Positions 9,501-18,200 are shown, counted from the stretch's first letter. The stretch: 43,073 nt of DNA from Paludibacteraceae bacterium (GCA_017417025.1 JAFPZY010000021.1:1-43073); one strand, 5' to 3'. Numbers and translations are program-made. The notes: generated by a model from the sequence alone, not told the origin.

Positions 9501-12500
9501 CCAGGGCGAGAAGTTCCACTGCGGCAACAACGACTACGACACTCCGGGAGAGCATGAAGAAAAGACAAAAACCATGTTCGGCTGCGACTCCGTCATTCTG
9601 TTCAACCTCGTTGTGCTCGACAACATCGGACATATCTACGAAAACATCTGCGAAGGCGAAGAGTATCCGTGGTACAAAGCTCACTCGGCAGGCACCGAGA
9701 CAGACACCGTCTGCAAGACCAACGGCGACTACTCGTTCTACACCAAGACCGTGTTCGGCACCGACTCTGTAGCCATACTGCACCTGACCGTCACACCGAC
9801 CGTATATCAGACAGACACACGCACCGTCTGCGCCGCAGAACTGCCATTTATGTGGAACGACATAGAAATAAGCAGCGCAGCCGACAACGGCAAACAGGCA
9901 CAAAGGAAGAGCCTTATAACCGGCTGTGACTCCATTGTGACGCTGAACCTCAATGTGATAACACCGGAAATAATGCCGGTGCAGACAGTGGAGCAGTGCG
10001 ACGACGAAGTGTACAGCTGGATTCTGCCAGGCAGAGAAATGCCGTCGAAAGAGGAGTTTGAGATGATGACCGAGCAGAAACTCTACTACGACACCATTTT
10101 CTCAGAAGAAGGCTGCGCCCTGCAGTGCTACACACTGAACCTCATCGTGCACCCCACATACAAGAAATCACCCTTCGCCATCAACGGCTCCGTGGATGAC
10201 CGGCGCATCAAACTCGGCAATGTATATATAAACAAAGGTGACAAGTTCCACTGCGGCAACAACGACTACGACACTCCGGGAGAGCATGAAGAAAAGACAA
10301 AAACCATTTTCGGGTGCGACTCAGTGATACTGTTCAACCTCGTTGTGCTTGACAACATCGAACATATATATGCAACTCTGTGCGGAGGAGAAGAGTACCC
10401 GTGGTACAAAGCACACTCGGCAGGCACCGAGACAGACACAATATGCAAGACCACAGGCGACTACTCGTTCTACACCAAGACAGTGTTCGGCACCGACTCC
10501 ATCGCCATACTGCACCTCAGTGTGGTTGAAGCGGAGATAATACCTGAAGAGGTGGTGGATATTTGTGATACCGACCCGTTTGACTGGATTCATGACGGCG
10601 ATTTGGTGCCGACAAGGGAAGAGTTCGAGATGATGACAGAGTCAGGCGTTTACCACGACACTATATGGTCGGCCGAAAGCTGCCCGCTGAAGTGCTACAC
10701 TCTGAAGCTGAATGTGCACGAATCATACACGAAGCCCCTGTTCGCCATCAACGGCTCTATAGATGACAGGCGCGTGCACGACCGCAAAGACGTATGCGAG
10801 AATGCTTTCCCGTTCACATGGAACGGCATAGAAATCACCGGCATGGAGCAGAACGGCGTGACAGCCAAACTGCAGACAGTGAAATACGGCTGCGACTCGG
10901 TGGTAATACTTGACCTCAATGTGATTCCAGTGTCTGAAACGAGCGAGACTGTATATAAATGCCAGAGCGAGTTCCCGTTCATGTGGAACGGCATTGAGAT
11001 AAAGAACCAGACGCAGAACGGTGCAAAGGTGACACTGGAATCGGCACTTACACACTGCGACTCTATCGTGACACTTGATTTGCAAGTAACAGCGACCAAA
11101 TACGGCACCGACGAGGTTGTCAAGTGCGCAACCGAACTGCCCTTTATGTGGAACGGCAACCAGATACGCGGAACCCAGGACAACGGGAAAGTGGCGATGC
11201 TGACATCAAGCGCAGGCTGCGACTCGGTGGTGACGCTTGTGCTGACCATAGCGCCGTCATACGACAATATTACAGACGGAGCCGTAATATGCTACAACGA
11301 ACTTGCCGACTACACGTGGGAGGGATACCGCTTCGCGGACGCAATAAGGACGAACACAGGCGAGACCCAGACCGCCACATACACACAGACGCTGAAGACT
11401 GCACAATACGGCTGCGACTCGACCGTAACCTTCACATTGACAGTTCATCCGACATTCGAAGTGGAGGACGGCGCATCGATATGCAGCACTACCGAACTGC
11501 CGTACAAGTGGCAGGGGAGCGACAAGAACGGCCCGTTTGAGGTTGTGTTCCAGGAGCAAGGGTCAGTAACCAAGCCTCTGCAGACAGTGCACGGCTGCGA
11601 CTCTGTAGTGACCTTCACCCTGACAGTGCTGCCCGCCTACAATGCAGAGCCGATTGCCGAATGTACCGCCACACTGCCATACGAGTGGAGAGACGGCAAC
11701 GGGCAACTGATTGAGACACTGACAAGTTACGGGACGAAGAGCCACACGCTGCGGACAGTGGAAGGCTGCGACTCGGTGGTGACCATAGTGCTCAACCGCT
11801 CGTACACCAACAGCACCGACAGCCGGACTATATGCGCGAGCGAACTGCCTTACAGATGGGAGGGAGAGACCTTCAATGCCGCCGGCAGCAAGACAAAGAC
11901 GCTGAAGAGCAAAGTGAGCGGCTGCGACTCGGTTGTGACCTTCACACTCAATGTCAATCAGACCTACGACATCAGCGACGGCATCACAGTGTGCGAAGGC
12001 TCGCTGCCATACGTATGGCGCAACGGCAAGACAGGCGAAGTGCTGGAGACCTTCAACAGCGACGGCACCCGCAGAAAGACCCTGAAGACAGTGAACGGCT
12101 GCGACTCCGTAGTCACATTCACCCTGAAAGTGCAACGCCCAGTGCGCATGCCTCTGCAGAAAGAGACAGTATGCGTGGACAAGATGCCGTTCTTGTGGGA
12201 GCCGTGGCAGGGACGTTACCGCGAATACAGCCAAGGCGGCCTGTACGGCGACACAATACGCACAAAGCAGGGCTGCGACAGCATAATATACAGTCTGGAA
12301 CTGACAGTATATACAACCCAGGTGACCGGCAGCGCCAACGTAGTGAACCAGACCATCTGCCCTGACAACGATGACCTGATGATAGACTTCGCCTATACAG
12401 ACGGACGGCCTGTGGCTTACGAACTTGTGTTCGACGAGGCGGCACAGAAGCAGGACTTCCAGAACATAACAGGCAACATAACCCGCAGCAACATGCGCAT

Positions 12501-13149
12501 CACCGTTCCGATACCGCATGACCCGATGCAGCTGAACTCATATCCTGCTGCAGACGACTACAACATAACGCTGCGCGTGACCGACTGGTGCGACCGCACA
12601 ACGGACTACCCGCTGTCGTTCACCATGCTCTACCCCGCTTCGCTCATCAGGCAGAAATGGAACGACGTGCTTGCAGTTTACAACGAGAAATACAACGGCG
12701 GCATGACCTTCTCGTCAATCCGCTGGTTCCACGAAGGCAGCCAGATAGAAAGCAACGGCGACAACAACTCATATATATATGTACTTCCGGAACTGCGTTT
12801 CGGAGAAGCATACTGGGTTGAGCTCACCCGTGCCGACGACGGCAAGACGTTCCGCACCTGCCCGTTCTACCCCGAGCGCAAGCAAGACGGACAAAGGCAG
12901 AACACAGGAGAGCGCATCCGCCTGTCGCTCGACAAACCGGACAACATGCGTGCCATCCGCATTTCGTCAGAGCTGAGCGGCGAGTACATCGTTTATGACG
13001 TAACGGGCAAGCACCTGATGCAGGGACGCTTCGGCGACGGGACGGACAATGTAATCTACTTCGATGCACATGCCGCAGCAGGCACATACATGATATGCTT
13101 CATGACAAGCGACGGCACAAAAGAGGTGAGGAAGTGGCTTGTGCATTGA
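6520..13149 (+). CDS. Giant T9SS-secreted GCDS-repeat protein (2209 aa)
   Basis: The ATG gives a good signal peptide (MKRIYSHIFFLAILLIFTGL, then NAHAQ). Residues about 25-245 form an aromatic-rich N-terminal region of unknown fold. About 255-327 resembles a divergent InlB B-repeat (NGSVTTYP, GETVTLTPTP, CFKGWTG, MTANF-type end). From about 330 to 1945 there are roughly two dozen repeats ending in GCDSxVTxxLxV or variants (GTDSIAILHL, GCALQCYTLNL), each with paired cysteines. Between nucleotides 8503 and 10533 a 244-residue block is repeated almost unchanged. The end has the module shared with its neighbours (FDEAAQKQDFQNITG, LYPASLIRQKWNDVLAV, YWVELTRADDGKTF) and a T9SS sorting domain (YIVYDVTGKHLMQGRFG ... 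VRKWLVH). By analogy with long repeat proteins of other Bacteroidetes it may be an adhesin; that is inference. Confidence 0.88.
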   Translation: MKRIYSHIFFLAILLIFTGLNAHAQCCPVKEKVGARDQFLYEYDNITLTQYTSSDEYPDDWCRYNGGNQAPSNWTYNKFIVIEATTSRSTNTDKYIRLCFWCGNNYSGRTRSYTNGLGPVPGDYTVTLPMMGYFDDGYDAIAYWTQTTMPSSNKPMLMGYRVHSYWYTYAGQYNYYWNQNMGQWVFSLSSYASSQAGPTIFSNSVGHITSFNNLTVTVAEGDNGNLYIQIGGQDCNSNPAVTIGTRKDNNVNKLTTTVVGNGSVTTYPDCEYHTTGETVTLTPTPANTNTCFKGWTGDDASYVTDNGNGTYRLTMQARDMNVTANFGSCTIEATEDIKLCANEVPFDWNDNTYFSSATADYTCKSKVDPTVDSITHLVLTVFPMPIYGAPEDVTICEKELPYTWDKDGKQYTKGDTYEYVEYHEGSTCVKAAYTLNLKVNPVTYGTATKWICSNTLATEGYTWWGTTYHSVPATPPTHTYQHPVYDCDSIVTLDLQVCYADTLYDTIRVCSLSDFSYNWSKTTDGVQHKTSADLKNYNIRNTTAQIADSVKGVKMECLTVTDEPLFCDSIWYLVVLPQTEPQLVTETENACECVFPDFEKGEVWEYTFNKTKPAKDQHIIYIGDTAKAEKSNGNYIFRDTLRSAGGCDSVRYMLTLNVVRPEIMPTQTVEQCDDEVYSWILPGKDMPSKEEFEMMTEPKLYYDTIFDAAGCAKECYTLNLIVHPTYTKPLFGINGSADDHRIKLGDVYINKGETFRCGNHDYDTPGEHEEKTKTSFGCDSVILFNLVVLDNVGHIYETICEGEEYPWYKAFSAGTETDTVCKTKGDYPFHTKTVFGTDSIAILHLSVIQPERTTDTRTVCAAELPFMWNDIEISSAADNGKQAQRKSLITGCDSIVTLNLNVITPEIMPVQTVEQCDDEVYSWILPGKDMPSKEEFEMMTEPKLYYDTIFSDDGCALQCYTLNLIVHPTYKKSPFAINGSTDDRRIKLGNVYINQGEKFHCGNNDYDTPGEHEEKTKTMFGCDSVILFNLVVLDNIGHIYENICEGEEYPWYKAHSAGTETDTVCKTNGDYSFYTKTVFGTDSVAILHLTVTPTVYQTDTRTVCAAELPFMWNDIEISSAADNGKQAQRKSLITGCDSIVTLNLNVITPEIMPVQTVEQCDDEVYSWILPGREMPSKEEFEMMTEQKLYYDTIFSEEGCALQCYTLNLIVHPTYKKSPFAINGSVDDRRIKLGNVYINKGDKFHCGNNDYDTPGEHEEKTKTIFGCDSVILFNLVVLDNIEHIYATLCGGEEYPWYKAHSAGTETDTICKTTGDYSFYTKTVFGTDSIAILHLSVVEAEIIPEEVVDICDTDPFDWIHDGDLVPTREEFEMMTESGVYHDTIWSAESCPLKCYTLKLNVHESYTKPLFAINGSIDDRRVHDRKDVCENAFPFTWNGIEITGMEQNGVTAKLQTVKYGCDSVVILDLNVIPVSETSETVYKCQSEFPFMWNGIEIKNQTQNGAKVTLESALTHCDSIVTLDLQVTATKYGTDEVVKCATELPFMWNGNQIRGTQDNGKVAMLTSSAGCDSVVTLVLTIAPSYDNITDGAVICYNELADYTWEGYRFADAIRTNTGETQTATYTQTLKTAQYGCDSTVTFTLTVHPTFEVEDGASICSTTELPYKWQGSDKNGPFEVVFQEQGSVTKPLQTVHGCDSVVTFTLTVLPAYNAEPIAECTATLPYEWRDGNGQLIETLTSYGTKSHTLRTVEGCDSVVTIVLNRSYTNSTDSRTICASELPYRWEGETFNAAGSKTKTLKSKVSGCDSVVTFTLNVNQTYDISDGITVCEGSLPYVWRNGKTGEVLETFNSDGTRRKTLKTVNGCDSVVTFTLKVQRPVRMPLQKETVCVDKMPFLWEPWQGRYREYSQGGLYGDTIRTKQGCDSIIYSLELTVYTTQVTGSANVVNQTICPDNDDLMIDFAYTDGRPVAYELVFDEAAQKQDFQNITGNITRSNMRITVPIPHDPMQLNSYPAADDYNITLRVTDWCDRTTDYPLSFTMLYPASLIRQKWNDVLAVYNEKYNGGMTFSSIRWFHEGSQIESNGDNNSYIYVLPELRFGEAYWVELTRADDGKTFRTCPFYPERKQDGQRQNTGERIRLSLDKPDNMRAIRISSELSGEYIVYDVTGKHLMQGRFGDGTDNVIYFDAHAAAGTYMICFMTSDGTKEVRKWLVH
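8503..10533 (+). repeat. 732-bp coding segmental repeat
   Basis: The sequence coding EIMPxQTVEQCDDEVYSW begins at 8503, 9235 and 9967, an exact 732-bp (244-codon) spacing. The third copy lacks about 165 bp coding the RTVCAAELPFMWN sub-repeat, so a diverged fourth start (EIIPEEVVDICD) follows at 10534 after 567 bp. The fourth copy is itself cut short after NGSIDDRR. The pattern indicates duplication in frame followed by internal deletions. Confidence 0.9.
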
Positions 13150-13215
13150 TAACAAGCATAGGCTTGCGCATTGACAACAAGAAGAGGCTTGCGCATTGAC
13201 AACAAGAAGAGGCTA
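13146..13215 (+). repeat. 25-bp tandem repeat overlapping a stop codon
   Basis: Copies begin at 13146, 13171 and 13196, each starting TTGAYAACAAG and ending GGCTTGCGCA (the third is partial). The last codons of the giant gene (GGCTTGTGCATTGA) match the repeat, so the TGA stop is part of the first unit and the array probably grew from the 3' end of the gene. Confidence 0.88.
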
Positions 13216-13231
13216 AAACAAAAAATATACT

Positions 13232-15238
13232 ATGAGAAGTATAATTAAAAAATCAATTCTTTTCGCCGGTCTGGCAGTCGCCCTTTCGGGCGCACAGGCG
13301 GTGTATGCGCAGTGTTTTGATATGACCAAACTTGGGGAGTGGGACTCTTTCCGGTGTCTGAACTACGACTTGAAGATAGTCGCCAGAGACAAGGAGAAAG
13401 TAACATACGGCTGGGTGGCTTCCAAATCGCCGGACGACCATCCCCGCCAGACGCTCCTTACCGAGCAGGGCAAAGACGGCCTGTGCGCTGAATTGAATGT
13501 ACTTCCCCCCGACAATTCGCCCTGTATCCGTCTCGCCTCGGATACATACACCAAGAAAGACAGTGCCAAAGCCTCCGTTTGCGCCTGCTATTACAACGTG
13601 ACGGCGGAAAATCCGATAGTCTATCTGCGCTATGCGGCAGTGATGCACAATGCCGGCCATGAAATAGCCAAGAGAGAGGGCTTTGAGGATTACGCACAAC
13701 CGAATATCCATATCAACGTCATCCACATAACCGAAGAAGGCCAGGAAATATTGGAGTGCCCCTCTCTCGCTTTCTATCCTTCCGATTCCGCAGCAATGGA
13801 GAGCTGGAACAAAGGGACAGACACTCTGGACAATCCCATTCTCTGGAAGGACTGGACGATGCTGCCCATCGACATGTCAGCCTATATAGGCGAGCGTATG
13901 GTGCTGATGCTCACAGCCTACGACTGCGCCGAGTCGGACTACGAGGAAAAGACCAAGCATATAGTACTTTGCGAAAGCGAACCACGCCATCAGGCACGCC
14001 TTTATTTCACGATAGACTGCGGGCCGAGAGCTTTGCAGGCAGAGCAGACCTGCACAAAGGGCGACTCTACTATACTGACCGCCCCCGAACATTTCACCTA
14101 CAAGTGGTATGACAAAGCCGAACCGAGCAAGACCCTTTCCACCAACCGCGTATGGCGTTTCGCCACACAAGCGGACGATGCGACCTACTGCTGCGAGATG
14201 ACAGGAGCCTGCGAACCGATAGTGCTGGAGCAGTTTGTATATGCCAAGAAAATATATACAGACAAAGTGTCGCTCGGCTACGGGCAAACCTACACATGGG
14301 ACAAGAACGGCAAGACCTACACCCACTCCGCCAATGTGTCGGACACCATACGGCATCTGACCACAGGCTGCGACAGCATAATATACAACCTGCACCTGTC
14401 AATAAAGGCAGACTCGTGCTACGGCGAGTTCAAAATGACACGGGATACAGTGTGCGCCGATACAAAGAACATAGGCATAATGACGGAATACACAGTGGGC
14501 GGCATGGAGAAGTACAGCCTGCTGTTCCCTGCAGATGCAAAGAAAGCGGGCTTCAGCGATGTAACAGACCAGACTCCCGACGAGACAGACGCAATAATAA
14601 TTCCGCTTCCGGGTTCGGACGACACGGACAGCCTCACCTACACACGCCCCGGGACATACACATTCACCCTTGTAGAGACCAACACCTGCGAGGAGACGAT
14701 AGAGCACAAGATGTCGTTCACGATACTTTATCCGTCATGGGTAATTTTCCAGCGCTGGGAGGATGTACTGTCGGTTGCCAACGAGACCTACAACGGCGGC
14801 TACGACTTCACTTCCTACCGCTGGTTCAAGAACGGCAAGGAGGTGCAGGGACACGGCTCATGGTACAACGAGAAGGGGAAGTTCGACTATGAGGCGAAAG
14901 ACGAATACTGGGTAGAATTGAAGCGCAATGACGACGGCAAGGCGGTATGTTCGTGCCGTTTCACACCTTCGCCGCAGACAGACGAAACGACATTCAAGGA
15001 AGATCTGTCGGTAACGCCGCGCCGCAACGGCGACAGCCGCAGCCTGCGCATAGCCACCAATATGTCAGGCACATACACGCTGTACGACATCTGGGGGAGA
15101 AGCATACAGAGCGGTGTATTCGGCGAAGATTACGGTTCGCCCGACATCATAGTGAACAGCACTTGCGGAAACGGGACTTATATGCTTGTTTTCAAGACCC
15201 AGGAAGGCAAGTCGCTAACAAAAAAGCTCATTTTATAA
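13232..15238 (+). CDS. T9SS-secreted surface protein (668 aa)
   Basis: Signal peptide MRSIIKKSILFAGLAVALSG followed by AQAVYAQ. The mature N-terminal half is paralogous to the protein at 4353 (CFDMTKLG, TYGW, HPRQTLL, CIRLASD, DSAKAS) and more distantly to that at 2222. A possible Ig-like piece (FTYKWYDKAEPSKTLSTNR) starts near residue 288. It is followed by one GCDS repeat (YTWDKNGKTYTHSANVSDTI, TTGCDSIIYNLHL) near 368-405, the shared module (VCADTKNIGIM, LYPSWVIFQRWEDVLSVANE, YWVELKRNDDGK) and the T9SS sorting domain (TYTLYDIWGRSIQSGVFG ... LTKKLIL). The gap to the next gene is only 21 bases, which places this secreted protein in a likely operon with the outer-membrane proteins at 15260 and 16714. 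Confidence 0.85.
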   Translation: MRSIIKKSILFAGLAVALSGAQAVYAQCFDMTKLGEWDSFRCLNYDLKIVARDKEKVTYGWVASKSPDDHPRQTLLTEQGKDGLCAELNVLPPDNSPCIRLASDTYTKKDSAKASVCACYYNVTAENPIVYLRYAAVMHNAGHEIAKREGFEDYAQPNIHINVIHITEEGQEILECPSLAFYPSDSAAMESWNKGTDTLDNPILWKDWTMLPIDMSAYIGERMVLMLTAYDCAESDYEEKTKHIVLCESEPRHQARLYFTIDCGPRALQAEQTCTKGDSTILTAPEHFTYKWYDKAEPSKTLSTNRVWRFATQADDATYCCEMTGACEPIVLEQFVYAKKIYTDKVSLGYGQTYTWDKNGKTYTHSANVSDTIRHLTTGCDSIIYNLHLSIKADSCYGEFKMTRDTVCADTKNIGIMTEYTVGGMEKYSLLFPADAKKAGFSDVTDQTPDETDAIIIPLPGSDDTDSLTYTRPGTYTFTLVETNTCEETIEHKMSFTILYPSWVIFQRWEDVLSVANETYNGGYDFTSYRWFKNGKEVQGHGSWYNEKGKFDYEAKDEYWVELKRNDDGKAVCSCRFTPSPQTDETTFKEDLSVTPRRNGDSRSLRIATNMSGTYTLYDIWGRSIQSGVFGEDYGSPDIIVNSTCGNGTYMLVFKTQEGKSLTKKLIL

Positions 15239-15259
15239 CCGAATAATATTGTACGAGTT

Positions 15260-16702
15260 ATGAACATACAAAGATTCTTGTGTTTAAGTCTGCTGATTGC
15301 CATCACGACTCCTTTTTATGCGGAGCGTGTAACGTCGGTAACAGTACAGGATTGGCAGAAAAGCGGTCAGAACTACAACAAGCCCGTCCACTATCTGGGT
15401 TTAGGAGCGAAGTTGGGTTACAGCCAGTTCAACCAGGGCATGACCAAAGAAGGCAAGGCCGAGGCAGGACAGATGGAGAACAGTCTTCATCTTCCCGGCG
15501 GGGCCAATGCCGGTATAGACCTGAGGTATAAACTTGAGTACGGTTTGTTCCGCTTTGTAGCCGGTGTGGATGCGACATACGCCGGAAGCAGCATGGCAGG
15601 CACAGTGAAGTACAGCAAGCCGTTGGTTGAGCCGAGCACCGACATGACGTACTACTACAACTTCACCAACACAAGGGAGCAGCAGCATGCGTTTGAAGTG
15701 GGTGTGCCGATACTTTTCGGAGCCGACTACAAGGGCTTTTATGCGATGGCAGGTATGCGTTTGGGGCTGCCTGTTATGAAAGAGTACTCCATCAGCACGG
15801 ACCTGACCCGCACAATAAGCGACAAGCGCGGCATAGACGACTACTCGGACATGCCCAACCACTACTTGTACAACAACGAGCTGTCGCAGAAAGGCAAGCT
15901 GAAACTGGCGACACTGAACCCTCAAGTGGCGATAGAAGCGGGTTACAACCTCGACCCGTGGCTTCAGCGCAAGCGCGACCGCAAGACAGGCGAGAAGCCG
16001 TCGTTTGTGGAGTTGCTGCACTATGAAGTGGGCATTTATGCCAATGTGGGCGTTCTGGACTACCACCAGAAAGCGACATCGGGCGAGTTCTATGTATGTG
16101 ACGAGAAAGACAAGATTGACGTGACAAGCATAAAGACCATAACCGAGGACAGCCAGATAGCCAACAAGAACATGGTTCCGTGGAACATAGGCGTAAGGTT
16201 CAACGTATATTATGAGTTCTACAAGAACCCGCCAGTAAAGAAACAGCGCCGCCGCCGTCCGAGACCGAAACCAGTAGTACAAGACACGGCCAAAGAAGAG
16301 GTACAGGAGGTTGTTCCGGCAGACACGATTGTATATAACGGCGAGACTATACAGAAGGGCGACACCATCATCATGGAGAACCTGTATTTCGACACCGACA
16401 AGAGCACAATCCGCAGCACGAGTGACAGGAGTCTGAACGAGCTGGCAACATTGCTTGAGACTCACCCGACGATGAAGATAACGCTTGTAGGTCACACCGA
16501 CAACGTGGGCAAGGCCGACTACAACATGCAGTTGAGTAAGGCCCGTGTAGAGAGTGTGAAGAGCGAGCTGATGAAGCGCGGCATTGACGGCAGCCGAATC
16601 GGCACTGTGGGCAAGGGTATGACACAGCCGATAGCTGACAACAGGACCCGCGAAGGCCGTGCGGAGAATAGACGTGTAGAAATCATTATTGAAGAACAAT
16701 AA
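15260..16702 (+). CDS. OmpA-family outer-membrane protein (480 aa)
   Basis: The ATG starts a signal peptide (MNIQRFLCLSLLIAITTPFY, then A). Residues about 25-330 alternate aromatic and polar strands (LGLGAKLGYSQF, YKLEYGLFRFVAGVDATY, GFYAMAGMRLGLPV), as expected of an outer-membrane barrel. A basic proline-rich linker (KKQRRRRPRPKP) is followed by an OmpA C-terminal peptidoglycan-binding domain (about 365-480). That domain has the expected LYFDTDKSTI, LVGHTDNVG, LSKARVESVKSEL and GRAENRRVEI motifs. Such proteins tie the outer membrane to the cell wall. It lies 21 bases after a T9SS cargo gene and 11 bases before a second barrel gene, so a role in anchoring or presenting the cargo is plausible. 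It is not the T9SS protein PorE as I know it, which carries TPR and WD40 parts that are absent here. Confidence 0.82.
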   Translation: MNIQRFLCLSLLIAITTPFYAERVTSVTVQDWQKSGQNYNKPVHYLGLGAKLGYSQFNQGMTKEGKAEAGQMENSLHLPGGANAGIDLRYKLEYGLFRFVAGVDATYAGSSMAGTVKYSKPLVEPSTDMTYYYNFTNTREQQHAFEVGVPILFGADYKGFYAMAGMRLGLPVMKEYSISTDLTRTISDKRGIDDYSDMPNHYLYNNELSQKGKLKLATLNPQVAIEAGYNLDPWLQRKRDRKTGEKPSFVELLHYEVGIYANVGVLDYHQKATSGEFYVCDEKDKIDVTSIKTITEDSQIANKNMVPWNIGVRFNVYYEFYKNPPVKKQRRRRPRPKPVVQDTAKEEVQEVVPADTIVYNGETIQKGDTIIMENLYFDTDKSTIRSTSDRSLNELATLLETHPTMKITLVGHTDNVGKADYNMQLSKARVESVKSELMKRGIDGSRIGTVGKGMTQPIADNRTREGRAENRRVEIIIEEQ

Positions 16703-16713
16703 CAGCAACCAAT

Positions 16714-17652
16714 ATGAATACGAAACATCTTGCAATCATCCTCTTCTGCCTGCTGCCGATGGCAGCGGCAGCGGAGAGTGCTTTGGGTTCGCACTGTCTG
16801 GCAGTCTGGGCCAACGGCGGTGTGGCCGAGTACATCGGCTCAACGCCCCAGATATCGAAGACGCTCGGCGGCGGCGGAGCCTTAGGAATCGGCTACGAAT
16901 GGCGGGGCAGGTCAATACTTGTCCAGGCCGGACTCGGGGCAAGGTACATATCAGCCGGTTTCAAGGCCGATAACGCAATATACACTCTGCCTAACCAATA
17001 TGACTCGGAAGGTGACCTGATGGATTACCAGTATCTGGAAAGCAAGCGCCGCGACTCGTACAACCAGCTGGCGGTTCAGATTCCGGTGATGGTGGGTGTG
17101 CATGCCAACCACTTCTACTTCCTTGTCGGTCCGAAAGTAGGTCTGAACATACTGAACCAGGCGAAGGCTTCGGGCGTATATTCGGCTCAAGGCGTGTATG
17201 AGATGCTGATAGACCCGCTGGCTCACATGGACAACCACATGTTCTTCACGGACCGCGAACTGACATCAGAGCAGAAGTACGGCATGAAGATCAACGTGGC
17301 CGGTTCGCTGGAGCTGGGCGGCGAGTTCACTCTGCGCGAGGGGAGCAACGGCGACACCTACATGCGTATCGGCGCATTTGCCGACATCAACATACTTGAC
17401 GACCGCGCGACGAGCAACAACCCGATGCTTAAGACTCCTGCAGTGTTCAACGACAAGGACATGCTCTCGGAAGTGAAGCTGACCGACTATCTGCACTCAT
17501 CCGCCGCGACCAACCAGGTGCGCCAACTGTTTGCAGGAATAAAGCTGACTTTCGTCTTCACGTCCGGAGTGAAGTATGGTTGCGTAATGTGCGATGGCGG
17601 CTATCCTTCCGCCCGTGACCGCCGCCGCGGCAGCCGCCTGATGGTGCGCTGA
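16714..17652 (+). CDS. Predicted outer-membrane beta-barrel protein (312 aa)
   Basis: The signal peptide is MNTKHLAIILFCLLPMAAAA. The rest is rich in glycine and alternating hydrophobic strands (GGGGALGIGYEWRGRSILVQ, GLGARYISAGF, FYFLVGPKVGLNIL, ELGGEFTLREG, MRIGAFADINI), and ends with a cysteine-containing tail (KYGCVMCDGGYP) and a basic stretch (RDRRRGSRLMVR). This suits a small outer-membrane barrel of the porin/PorT-like type, but I cannot name a family. It begins 11 bases after the OmpA-type gene and is the last gene of the apparent operon; a 14-bp hairpin lies 21 bases downstream. The tail after the final barrel-like strand (LFAGIKLTFVF) is unusual because barrels normally end in an aromatic residue. 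Confidence 0.7.
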   Translation: MNTKHLAIILFCLLPMAAAAESALGSHCLAVWANGGVAEYIGSTPQISKTLGGGGALGIGYEWRGRSILVQAGLGARYISAGFKADNAIYTLPNQYDSEGDLMDYQYLESKRRDSYNQLAVQIPVMVGVHANHFYFLVGPKVGLNILNQAKASGVYSAQGVYEMLIDPLAHMDNHMFFTDRELTSEQKYGMKINVAGSLELGGEFTLREGSNGDTYMRIGAFADINILDDRATSNNPMLKTPAVFNDKDMLSEVKLTDYLHSSAATNQVRQLFAGIKLTFVFTSGVKYGCVMCDGGYPSARDRRRGSRLMVR

Positions 17653-17672
17653 TTGCACAGCATAAATAGAAT

Positions 17673-17711
17673 AATCTTGCTTCCTCCCCCAAAACGTGAG
17701 GAAGCAAGATT
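17673..17711 (+). terminator. Strong hairpin after the surface-protein locus
   Basis: AATCTTGCTTCCTC at 17673-17686 and its exact complement at 17698-17711 form a 14-bp stem with an 11-base loop. The following bases (TATTAAATAT) are AT-rich but lack a clear T tract. It most likely ends the transcript that includes the gene ending at 17652. Confidence 0.65.
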
Positions 17712-18131
17712 TATTAAATATACTGCGAGGGGAGATAACATCCCTCAAAGAAGAATGGCAATCCCTATTAGCCGAGCCGGAGAAAAAGGGCTACATACGA
17801 ATAGCAGAGAGCGCTGATTTCGAGGACCTGTATATCGCCATCGCCAAGATGGTACAAAAAGAGGGAAAGACAGTCAAGCCCTCCGAGATGGTAAAAGTCT
17901 ATAAAGAGGAGTACGGCAACCACCGGCTCAAAGAGAAATATCCGTCAGATATGGAGGCAAAGAAAATGGGGGAAGTGTTTTAATGCCCCCGCATGGTTGT
18001 GGCTACAACCGTGCCAGACGGACGATGTATTTTCCGTTCAGGCAGTTTATTACGATGTGCCGGAAGAGGATGCCAAAGCCTTTATAGGCAAAGTGAAAGC
18101 CGAAGGGATGATTGCCGGATATCACTTTTGA
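17696..18131 (+). pseudogene. Probable remnant of an unidentified gene
   Basis: Two protein-like segments lie in different frames. The first (17696-17983) reads ...LLNILRGEITSLKEEWQSLL... to KKMGEVF and stops at TAA 17981-17983. The second, in another frame, continues APAWLWLQPC, VFSVQAVYYDVPEEDAK, GKVKAEGMIAGYHF and stops at 18129-18131. No ATG begins either part; the only start of the first is a GTG inside the hairpin stem at 17698. A shift in or near the five-G run at about 17968-17972 would join the parts. This suggests a truncated, frameshifted gene, although an 80- to 95-residue intact protein is possible. No family recognised. Confidence 0.45.
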
Positions 18132-18200
18132 GGAGGAAAAAATGCCCGTATGGTAAGCGGTGATTTGTGATTTTTGTCAGCAAGTGCACAGAAAACTTCA

